A stretch of 6,314 nucleotides of DNA, from assembly GCA_013151585.1 (NCBI GenBank), contig JAADHY010000605.1, positions 1-6,314 of the forward strand. The letters run 5' to 3'. The position numbers and the translations under genes were made by a program. This DNA is from Planctomycetota bacterium. GTDB lineage: Bacteria > Planctomycetota > Planctomycetia > Planctomycetales > Planctomycetaceae. This document shows, piece after piece, positions 1 through 6,223 of this stretch; the first letter of the stretch is position 1, and every line of letters begins with the position of its first letter. Under the pieces are notes generated by a model, which was not told where the DNA came from, did no database searches, and saw nothing but the letters and a program-made list of their open reading frames with translations.

Positions 1-42
1 ATGATGATCGATGGTGGCGGCGGTTGATCGGCGGTATCGATT

Positions 43-47
43 GGAGG
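43..47 (+). promoter_or_regulatory. Candidate ribosome binding site of the kinase gene
   Basis: A GGAGG sequence lies 12 bases before the ATG at 60. The spacing is a little long, but it favours this ATG over an in-frame TTG at 24, which has only a G-rich GGTGGCGGCGG stretch before it. The reading frame is open to the left window edge, so a start outside the window cannot be excluded. Confidence 0.4.
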
Positions 48-59
48 ACGCAGACGGGT

Positions 60-1685
60 ATGTCGGACGGGGTGCGCGTGTTGGTAACGGCCAAAGGCCC
101 AGAACCGCAGCAACAATGGAGCCATGTGTTGCGTGAGGGCCAGGTCGCCCGTGTCGGTCGGCGGCCGACGCACGGCTGGGCGATCCCGTGGGACGACCAA
201 TTAGCGCCCGAGCACGTCGAGTTGTCGCTGGAAAACGGTCGCGTGACCGTCCGACGTCTGCCGGAGACGCCGGTGAGTGTGTGGTTAGGCGATGAGCCGG
301 CCGATGAATTCATTCTCGGTTTCGGCGGCAGCTTCCGTCTGGGCAAGACGACGATTCGCATTCAGAAAGCGCCTGCCGAAGCGTCTCGGTCGTCCGAGAA
401 CGGGTCCGGCCGATCGCACATGTTCGGGAAGTACAAGATTCTGAAAAAGCTCGGTGCCGGGGGCATGGGGCAAGTTTATCTGGCGCTCGACACCGAAAAG
501 GACCGTCAAGTTGCGCTGAAGATTCTCGATCCGGAAAAGTCGCGGGTGTTGACTTTTGTCCGACGGTTTCAGGCGGAGGCGGAAGCAGCTTCGCACTTGC
601 ATCACGAAAACATCGTTGCGATCTACGAGTCGGGGTCGATCAACGGGAAGTTGTTCATGGCGTTGGAATACGTCGACGGGATCGACGTAGAACGCCTGTT
701 GGAGCAGAAGGGGCCTCTTTCGGTTCGTCGATCGCTGGACATCGTCAAGCAGGTCGCTCGCGCGCTTCAGCACGCCTATGAACAAGGGATCGTGCATCGC
801 GACATCAAGCCTTCCAATTTGATGATCACCCGCGAGGGGCTGGTGAAGCTCACCGACATGGGCCTGGCCCGCTCGATGGATGACACCGAGCGAACCGGAA
901 TCACTCGGGCCGGGACAACCGTAGGGACGGTTGATTACATGTCCCCCGAGCAGGCTCGCGACAGCAAGGCCGCCGACACGCGCAGTGATATTTATTCCCT
1001 CGGCTGCGCCTGGTACCACATGCTGACAGGCCGGCCGCCCTATCCGGAGGGGAGCATTACGAACAAGCTTCACGCTCATGCGACCAGCCCGATTCCCGAT
1101 CCGCGAGAGAAGAACCCCGAGGTTCCGGAGGCTCTGGTGGCCGTTCTTCGTCGGATGATGGCCAAGTCCCCGGAGGAACGGTATCAAACCCCCGCAGAGC
1201 TGCTGGAAGATTTGGAAAACGTGAGTTTGGTCCGTGAGGAGATTTCCACCGATTTGCTAGCGGCCTTGGCGGACGGCGATCCGGCGGAACCTTGTGCGGA
1301 GAAACCACCGTCGGTGGAGAAGGAAAGGACCGCTCAGCCGTCCCAAGCGGAACCGGCGGGAAAACCGCGTCGCCTACCGCCTCGTATGTCCGTGCGGCTG
1401 CCGCGCCAGACGACTCAGACCGTCCGAGAGCCGGCGGCCGACACGGAACCCTCCCGGTCGGTGTCCGATTCCTCGCAGCCAGCGTCTTCTCCGTCATCTT
1501 CTGGTGAGGTCGCGGCTGATTCCGAGACCACGGCGCCCCCGTCGAAAACGACGAAGGCGACGGCGGGGATGATTCGCCTTCGGTGCCCCGGTTGCGGTCG
1601 ACGGTACAAGGCAAAAGCGGCAGATGCGGGAAAACGATTCCGTTGTCCGCATTGTGGTACGAAAGGCGTTGTACCGAAGCCGTGA
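60..1685 (+). CDS. FHA-like / serine-threonine protein kinase / zinc-ribbon protein
   Basis: A Hanks-type Ser/Thr protein kinase of 541 residues from the ATG at 60. Residues about 20-105 form an FHA-like fold (VGRR at 32-35, DQLAPEHVEL at 46-55, NGRVTV, then a G-rich strand). The usual Ser-x-x-His of phosphothreonine-binding FHA domains is altered to A-P-E-H, so phosphopeptide binding is uncertain. The kinase domain spans about 122-387: glycine loop GAGGMGQV at 132-139, VALK with Lys154, catalytic HRDIKPSN with Asp248 and Asn253, DMG (in place of DFG) with Asp266, and SPE at 295-297. All residues needed for catalysis are present, and HRD preceding K indicates Ser/Thr specificity. A Pro/Ser/Thr-rich linker (about 400-500) leads to a C-terminal zinc ribbon with Cys509, Cys512, Cys529 and Cys532 in two CPxC knuckles, a tail common in planctomycete proteins. 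I see no signal peptide or membrane segment, so the protein is probably cytosolic. It is convergent with the VWA/TPR block. The kinase assignment is secure; the substrate is unknown. Confidence 0.93.
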   Translation: MSDGVRVLVTAKGPEPQQQWSHVLREGQVARVGRRPTHGWAIPWDDQLAPEHVELSLENGRVTVRRLPETPVSVWLGDEPADEFILGFGGSFRLGKTTIRIQKAPAEASRSSENGSGRSHMFGKYKILKKLGAGGMGQVYLALDTEKDRQVALKILDPEKSRVLTFVRRFQAEAEAASHLHHENIVAIYESGSINGKLFMALEYVDGIDVERLLEQKGPLSVRRSLDIVKQVARALQHAYEQGIVHRDIKPSNLMITREGLVKLTDMGLARSMDDTERTGITRAGTTVGTVDYMSPEQARDSKAADTRSDIYSLGCAWYHMLTGRPPYPEGSITNKLHAHATSPIPDPREKNPEVPEALVAVLRRMMAKSPEERYQTPAELLEDLENVSLVREEISTDLLAALADGDPAEPCAEKPPSVEKERTAQPSQAEPAGKPRRLPPRMSVRLPRQTTQTVREPAADTEPSRSVSDSSQPASSPSSSGEVAADSETTAPPSKTTKATAGMIRLRCPGCGRRYKAKAADAGKRFRCPHCGTKGVVPKP

Positions 1686-1737
1686 AACAGCACTTTCGCG
1701 CGAAAACCGGATGGAAGGCTCGACGGGCTCGCCCGGA
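1686..1737. terminator. Convergent intergenic gap with weak hairpins
   Basis: This 52-base gap separates the stop codons of two convergent genes. It holds a perfect 12-base palindrome, TTTCGCGCGAAA (1694-1705), and a CGGGCTCGCCCG inverted repeat (1724-1735) that can form a 4-bp GC stem with a CTCG tetraloop. Neither has a clear U-tract immediately after it on either strand. A bidirectional terminator is plausible from position only; the hairpins themselves are weak. Confidence 0.22.
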
Positions 1738-3264
1738 TCAAGGGGGCGTCGGGCCGGTGGCTGGTTGTTGAGCGGGGACAGCGGCGCCGCCTGGTGGATT
1801 CGTCCCGCCGGATCGGACAAAGCTGAACGTCGCAACGTCGGTGATCGTCGTAAAGGTGGGCGAAACGGAAATCCGCACATAGCGCCGATCCCCGGATACG
1901 ATCGCTAAGGCCGTCATGCCGATCCCTTCCGTCAGAATGGAAATGACCGGTTGATAGCCGACGGCAGAGGCCCGGCGGGAGGACGAGGATTGATGGGCCT
2001 CGCGGAACCGCCTCGCGGCCCGTCGGGCTTCAGCCCCCACACGGCCCACCTTTTGAATCAAACTGCCCCCAGCGACACGACGGTGGCCCAAACGGCGCGG
2101 CCGCCGGAACGACACGTCCGCAGCCCGGGTCCGCCGACCTTTCTTGAGCGAGACTTGAATGACCTTGTCCGGCTGGTCGAGCAACACCGTGTGGGTCCGA
2201 GTCATTTCGCGCGGAGTTCCGCGATATCGAATCACCGTCAAGCGGGCTCGTTTGCCGACCACATTACCGCTCACGTATTTCACATGAATGCGATAGCGGC
2301 CGGGGACCGCGACCGGACAGACATACTCTTCCACGCAGTTTTCCGATTTCGGTCCGTAGCCGTCCCGCACAAAAATTCCGCCGCTGGATGTGCGGGGCCG
2401 TTGGACCGAACAGCGGGTTCCCCAAGGTTCTTCGACTTCCAGGTCGAGGTCGGCGTCGCCTGCCCAATGGAGCTGAATCAACAAGTCGCACTGACGTGCT
2501 TCCCGGAAAGCCCGGATCATCTCCTCGGCCTGCTCCAGTTTGCCGTCCGCTTGCAATTTTCGTGCGGCCTGCTCACAGACGACCTCTGCCATCCGATGCC
2601 ACTTCCGATAGTCCGAAGTCCAGACGTGGCGCACGATGCCGCATGTCGCCCATTGGATAGCGTCCAGGTCTTGTTCCTGCTGAGCGAGTTTCAACGCCAA
2701 AGCGTAAGGCTCCGGCCGAGTCGGATCGAGACGAGAGGCTTGCCGATACAGTTGCAACGCACGCCGGTAGGCACCGAATCGAGTCAAATAAGCCGCAGAG
2801 ACCAGAACATTGGAGACATCTGTCGCGGCAAAGTCGACCCGAGACAGTAGCACTCGCTCGATCTCCTCGCGCGGGTGTCCGGCGATCTGCAGGGACAGCG
2901 CCAACACCTCATACATCCAGGGCTCCGAATACCCCTCAATCAATGCCGCCCGAATCCCTCGGATGACCGACTCGTATCGCCCAGCGTTGTGCAGCCGAAG
3001 CAACTTCTGAGCCAACTCGGCGGCGGATGGTTTCTTGCTTCGCAGGTAAGCCCGCCAGCCTTCGGGCGGGTCACTCAACGATGGGGCTGTCGTTGGAGCG
3101 GATTGGTCAGCCGAATCCTTCGAACTCGTCTGCCCCGATTGCGCCGACTGCTCCGCCGACTCGGTCCGGCGACGCTCTTCATCGGTCGCCCGCTGCGCCC
3201 CGCCGGGCTGATCCGCCTGTGATGCAGATTCGCTTTCCGCCAATGAGAAAGAGGCGAACGTCAC
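1738..3264 (-). CDS. TPR and YfaP/DUF2135-like domain protein, probably the C-terminal part of a larger protein
   Basis: Read from a GTG at 3264 (GAGG 9 bases upstream), this gives 508 residues. Residues 1-65 are a Ser/Gln/Glu-rich linker with no signal peptide. Residues about 70-255 are helical, TPR-like repeats (AGRYESVIRGIRAAL, PWMYEVLALSLQ, YRRALQLYRQASRLDPTRPEPY). Residues about 261-372 resemble the YfaP/DUF2135 beta-sandwich (LIQLHWAGDADLDLEVEEP, GGIFVRDGYG, EEYVCPVAVPGRYRIHV). An Arg-rich stretch (377-431) follows, then VGYQPVISILTEG and DRRYVRISVSP (435-469), which resemble beta-strands of planctomycete secretin-like tails, and a Pro/Gly end. Homologous planctomycete proteins, as I remember them, carry these domains downstream of VWA and STN in one chain. 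Here the frame stays open upstream of the GTG to the A run at 3353-3361, with protein-like sequence (TAAVNAAWQTLR) but no start codon. The GTG is therefore doubtful and the ORF is likely continuous with its upstream neighbour. Its biochemical role is unknown; an envelope location is inferred from the fusion. Confidence 0.75.
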   Translation of the reverse strand: MTFASFSLAESESASQADQPGGAQRATDEERRRTESAEQSAQSGQTSSKDSADQSAPTTAPSLSDPPEGWRAYLRSKKPSAAELAQKLLRLHNAGRYESVIRGIRAALIEGYSEPWMYEVLALSLQIAGHPREEIERVLLSRVDFAATDVSNVLVSAAYLTRFGAYRRALQLYRQASRLDPTRPEPYALALKLAQQEQDLDAIQWATCGIVRHVWTSDYRKWHRMAEVVCEQAARKLQADGKLEQAEEMIRAFREARQCDLLIQLHWAGDADLDLEVEEPWGTRCSVQRPRTSSGGIFVRDGYGPKSENCVEEYVCPVAVPGRYRIHVKYVSGNVVGKRARLTVIRYRGTPREMTRTHTVLLDQPDKVIQVSLKKGRRTRAADVSFRRPRRLGHRRVAGGSLIQKVGRVGAEARRAARRFREAHQSSSSRRASAVGYQPVISILTEGIGMTALAIVSGDRRYVRISVSPTFTTITDVATFSFVRSGGTNPPGGAAVPAQQPATGPTPP

Positions 3265-3307
3265 GGGCGTCCGCCTCGCATTCAGACCCGTCTTCAGATT
3301 CGGCTGC

Positions 3308-5968
3308 TCACTCCGGAGCGTCTGCCAGGCCGCGTTTACCGCTGCAGTGCGGTTTTTTTTTCATCCGTTGCCTTGTGCTTCGGCTGCGCGGCTGCCTCCG
3401 GGTCGGACACTTTCGGTGCTGGTTCGGGCGGCACACTGAAGAACCCCAGACCGCCACCGAAGCCACCCAGACCGCCACGAAGCCGCCCAAGCCGCCGCCG
3501 AAGCCGCCCAAGCCGCCGCCCAGGCCCCCACCGAAGCCGCCCAGGCCGCCGCCGAAGCCGCCGCCAAGCATGGAACCAAACCCACCAAACCCGGCAGCTC
3601 CCGCTGTGATCGGAATCACCAAATCACCGACGGGGTAAACACGAGTCTGCAACGTTTCTTCGGCCTTGGTCTGCGTCGTGATCTTCATCACCTCGTCTTC
3701 AATGACGTAATTCAATCCGAGCGGCTCAAGGATGATCTTCAAGGCGCTGCGAAGCATGATGCCCGAAAGCACCAAGTTGATGGGCGTGTCCGTTGTGATC
3801 CCTTCTTCGGCCAACGCCTCGTTGTCAATGATGATCGGGATGTTGTGCAGTTCGCTGAAATAGGTAATTACATCTGCCAACCGCGTCTCCACGAACTCCA
3901 TTTCCGTTTGCTGGTCCAGTGCCGCAACAATCCGTTCCTCGGTGGGAGTCGACTTATGCAGGTCGACCGAAGCCCACTTCTTGCGTCTCTCGCTGAGCGA
4001 CTTCCACACAGCCGCTGGCGGGAATCGCACGGGAGGCTCATCGGGGAATGGCACGTGCGAGATTTCCACCTGCTCAAGCGTCTGAAGGAAACGTTCGGCT
4101 CGGAGATTCCGCCAATGGAACACATTGCTGACCTGGTACGCCGCCTCAGTCGTCACCACCGCGGCTTCCGACATTCCGCTCCCCGGGCGCAACGTGCGGA
4201 CCGCTTTGGCCACTTCCTTCGCTTCGGCATAGGCGTTACGGTTCCCGCGCCGGCCTTCGGCCATCAGAGCGCGAGTCCGGTCGATCAACATTTGGATGCG
4301 TTCGTCGTCTAAACGCATCTGCTCTTGGAGCCGCTTCTCTGATTCGACGATGGCGAACCGCTCCTGCTGCCGGATTCGTTGCTGCTCCCGTCTCTCCTCC
4401 TGGGTTCGGATTTCCAGGATGGCATTTTTCAAACGTTTTTCGAGTCGTTGCCGGACTTCCGGATCCATGTCCATCGCCGCTTGGACCAGTCCGCGCGTGC
4501 GCTTCAACAAGGACACGGCCGCGTCCGGGTCATCCACCGCCAACTCGCGGGCCTCTTCAATGGCCCGGGTGGTTTCCAACTGCATCTTCTCGGTAATGAT
4601 TTTCTGCCGGCTCTCCACTTCGGTAATCAGCTCCTGAGGAGCAGCGGTGGCCGGTTCAGCCGGCTTTTCGGCAGACGGCTTGGTCGCCGGGGGCTTCGGG
4701 CTTGGCGCCGGCTGGGCGTCATCAGCAGCCTGCTGCATCCGCACGAATTCCGCTTTGACCCGCCGCGACGCCGCCAGCACAGCGCGGGCATCCACGTTGC
4801 GGGGATCGAGGGACTGGACGGTCTGCCCCAGTCGTTCGGCTTCCGCAACCCGTTGTTGCTGGAGTGCTTCTTTCGCCGCGTCCGCTAGGTCCGCCACTCC
4901 TCGATCAAATTCCGCTTGAGCCACCAGGAGCATCCGCCGGCCGGCCAAAGGTACGACGAACCCACCCTGTCGGTCCGCCTGCTGCCACAGCGCGCTCAGA
5001 TAGGGTCCGCCCGGCACGAACGATGTTCTCTCCACCGTCCACCGGAGCGCGGCAGATTTTCCGCTTCGAGAGATTAAGTCAACGAACGTCCCGGAGCCCA
5101 CGCGTCCGCGGCCAAGGTAGATAGTCTCCCGATCGGCCCGCACCGGCAGCGCCCGGGCGGGCAGCAATCGGACGTCCGACTGAGCGATCCGCAGATCGTC
5201 GGGATAGAAAACCGTCTGCCGCGCGGCGGCGGCCAACCTTCGACCGACGGCTGTCGGGTCGGACGTCTGGTCGCTTGGTTCAGTTCGAGCGGTGGCCACG
5301 ACGCCCCCCGAAAACTGAGCCAGCAGCCCTAGAGTCGGCAAATCGGTCTGAGGCCCCACGGCAAAACTGTGAAAGGCCACCTGTCGGCTTTGAAGCTGCG
5401 TGAGAACGTTTTTCATCGCCTCGGTGCCGATCAGCCGCGCCCCGCTCATTCCGTCGCCAAAATAGACGATGCATGCATTCGGGACGGAGCCGATTCGCTC
5501 CAGAGCCGTCTGAATTGCCTTAAGCAAATCGGTGGCGCCCAACGGCGGTCGCTCTTCCAGCTTGGCCAGCGCGTGAGCCAGCTCCGCACCGCGCGCCGGG
5601 ACAAAGCTTTGGGTCAACGGAGTCGCCGCCACGTCGATCGCGTACAGGCTCACCCGGTCGCCGTCGGAAAGCGAATTCACATACGCTCGCAGAGCCTTCA
5701 GCGACTGATCCCGGTACGAACCGATTTGGCTGGCCGAAGTGTCGACCAGCAGCACGTGGTGCTGCGGCGCCGGTGCGGGCTGAGCCGTCTGCCGTTTCAG
5801 CAACAAGGCGAAATAGGACTGCCCATCAGGAGCCGTGTACTGGATCACCTGGGCAGGACCTTGCGGACTCGGGGCCGGCACGTCGGCCACACTGGTTGCA
5901 GCCAGCAATGCCCCGGTCATCCAGAAAGCGAAGAGAATGCGTACCAACGGGACCCTCTTGCGGTTCAT
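3308..5968 (-). CDS. Secreted VWA / STN domain protein with Gly-rich tract, frameshifted near its end
   Basis: The ATG at 5968 is chosen because GGAG lies 7 bases upstream and the product begins with a signal peptide (MNRKR, hydrophobic LVRILFAFWMTGALLA, likely cleavage after SVA at 28). A longer in-frame start at 6202 only adds a non-homologous-looking prefix. Residues about 68-230 are a VWA domain with an intact MIDAS metal site: Asp76-x-Ser78-x-Ser80, Thr146, Asp172 (YFGDG). A helical, TPR-like segment (about 355-405), a Pro/Ala/Lys linker, and a Gln/Glu/Arg-rich coiled coil (about 520-570) follow. Residues 679-765 are an STN domain (short N-terminal domain of secretins and TonB receptors): RIVAALDQQTEMEFVETRL, then IPIIIDNEAL and VMKIT. 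VYPVGDLVIPI precedes a Gly-rich repeat from about 788. Within the repeat the frame is lost near 3478, so the last roughly 56 residues as written (VAVWVASVAVWG... to the stop at 3308) are out of frame. With one base restored the protein would stop at 3336-3338 (877 residues) or, with a second shift, continue into the next ORF. Probably periplasmic or surface scaffold or adhesion role; ligand unknown. Confidence 0.87.
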   Translation of the reverse strand: MNRKRVPLVRILFAFWMTGALLAATSVADVPAPSPQGPAQVIQYTAPDGQSYFALLLKRQTAQPAPAPQHHVLLVDTSASQIGSYRDQSLKALRAYVNSLSDGDRVSLYAIDVAATPLTQSFVPARGAELAHALAKLEERPPLGATDLLKAIQTALERIGSVPNACIVYFGDGMSGARLIGTEAMKNVLTQLQSRQVAFHSFAVGPQTDLPTLGLLAQFSGGVVATARTEPSDQTSDPTAVGRRLAAAARQTVFYPDDLRIAQSDVRLLPARALPVRADRETIYLGRGRVGSGTFVDLISRSGKSAALRWTVERTSFVPGGPYLSALWQQADRQGGFVVPLAGRRMLLVAQAEFDRGVADLADAAKEALQQQRVAEAERLGQTVQSLDPRNVDARAVLAASRRVKAEFVRMQQAADDAQPAPSPKPPATKPSAEKPAEPATAAPQELITEVESRQKIITEKMQLETTRAIEEARELAVDDPDAAVSLLKRTRGLVQAAMDMDPEVRQRLEKRLKNAILEIRTQEERREQQRIRQQERFAIVESEKRLQEQMRLDDERIQMLIDRTRALMAEGRRGNRNAYAEAKEVAKAVRTLRPGSGMSEAAVVTTEAAYQVSNVFHWRNLRAERFLQTLEQVEISHVPFPDEPPVRFPPAAVWKSLSERRKKWASVDLHKSTPTEERIVAALDQQTEMEFVETRLADVITYFSELHNIPIIIDNEALAEEGITTDTPINLVLSGIMLRSALKIILEPLGLNYVIEDEVMKITTQTKAEETLQTRVYPVGDLVIPITAGAAGFGGFGSMLGGGFGGGLGGFGGGLGGGLGGFGGGLGGFVAVWVASVAVWGSSVCRPNQHRKCPTRRQPRSRSTRQRMKKKPHCSGKRGLADAPE
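3353..3361 (-). other. A9 homopolymer, possible slippery or frameshift site
   Basis: Nine consecutive T on the plus strand read as A9 in the message of the VWA gene. In the repeat-corrected frame it is read GAA AAA AAA ACC, an in-phase A-AAA-AAA heptamer of the kind that supports -1 ribosomal slippage or polymerase slippage. A -1 shift here enters exactly the frame of the downstream TPR/YfaP-like ORF. A run this long is unusual in such GC-rich coding DNA. It is equally the kind of place where a sequencing base is dropped. Confidence 0.5.
3450..3568 (-). repeat. Gly-rich coding repeat (GFGGGLG-type)
   Basis: On the plus strand this is a run of CCGCC(A/G)CCGAAGCC(A/G)CCCA(G/A)-type units about 21 bases long with some shorter GCC-rich units. 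On the minus strand it encodes repeated GGFGGGLG, with Phe or Leu spaced by glycines. Similar tracts follow the STN domain in planctomycete VWA proteins as I know them. The repeat is interrupted by a one-base deficit at about 3478, where CCGCCACGAAGCC stands in place of CCGCCACCGAAGCC. Confidence 0.8.
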
Positions 5969-5975
5969 CGAAAAG

Positions 5976-5979
5976 CTCC
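5976..5979 (-). promoter_or_regulatory. Ribosome binding site of the VWA gene
   Basis: GGAG sits 7 bases before the ATG at 5968, an ideal spacing. Together with the signal peptide that begins immediately after this ATG, it decides the start in favour of 5968 over the in-frame ATG at 6202. Confidence 0.75.
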
Positions 5980-6180
5980 ACGGTTTCCGAAATCGTCTGC
6001 TGACCCCGGATGATCGCCTGGCGGCGACCACCCGGACCTCCGGACCCAGAGTGCTAAAGAGAGGCTTCGGCCGCCCAGCTCGCCGTCCAGAGCACTCAGC
6101 ACTGAACGTCAGCTCGATACGCGGCCCCTTCGCGCGCAAGGCTATGGCCCGACCGCGCAAAGTCGCACCCGACTCCATTG

Positions 6181-6186
6181 TATAAT
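6181..6186 (+). promoter_or_regulatory. Possible -10 element, TATAAT, for a divergent gene
   Basis: A perfect TATAAT lies 37 bases before the candidate ATG at 6224 in otherwise GC-rich DNA. The expected -35 position (about 6158-6163, CAAAGT) does not resemble TTGACA. It overlaps the minus-strand TATACA, so a shared divergent promoter is conceivable. Planctomycete promoter consensus is poorly defined, so this is weak. Confidence 0.25.
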
Positions 6187-6223
6187 CAGTCTCGGACACC
6201 ATTGAAGGAATTTCTTCGGAAAA

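Larger units (their letters stand above)
5969..6223. other. Noncoding upstream region between divergent starts
   Basis: About 255 bases lie between the VWA start codon and the candidate divergent start at 6224. I see no RNA gene and no convincing protein here. A minus-strand TATACA (plus coordinates 6179-6184) could be a -10 for the VWA gene, which would give a leader of about 200 bases; no good -35 accompanies it. A loose inverted repeat, GAGTGCT (about 6050) and AGCACTC (about 6094), is too widely spaced and short to call functional. The leader function, if any, is unknown. Confidence 0.4.

Noticed and set aside
1..27. End of an upstream gene (frame reading MMIDGGGG then stop at 25-27)
   Set aside because: Only nine codons are visible and nothing shows that this frame is coding; the kinase frame is equally open at the left edge.
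285..1187. 300-codon open frame on the minus strand opposite the kinase
   Set aside because: It lies wholly antisense to an unmistakable kinase domain; its translation has no recognisable domain and is a by-product of high GC.
1951..2850. 299-codon open frame on the plus strand opposite the TPR/YfaP-like gene
   Set aside because: It is antisense to the coherent TPR and YfaP-like sequence and has a shapeless Pro/Arg/His-rich product with no start signals.
3450..3568. CRISPR-like or tandem DNA repeat array
   Set aside because: Units are contiguous, irregular and coding, with no spacers; they are a glycine-rich protein repeat.
3027..3638. Plus-strand frame encoding a (KPPKPPP)n proline-rich repeat
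   Set aside because: It is the complement of the Gly-rich repeat; the minus-strand frame follows an intact STN domain, so the proline-rich reading is a shadow.
6048..6100. GAGTGCT / AGCACTC inverted repeat upstream of the VWA gene
   Set aside because: Seven-base arms over 30 bases apart are expected by chance, and no riboswitch or operator pattern goes with them.
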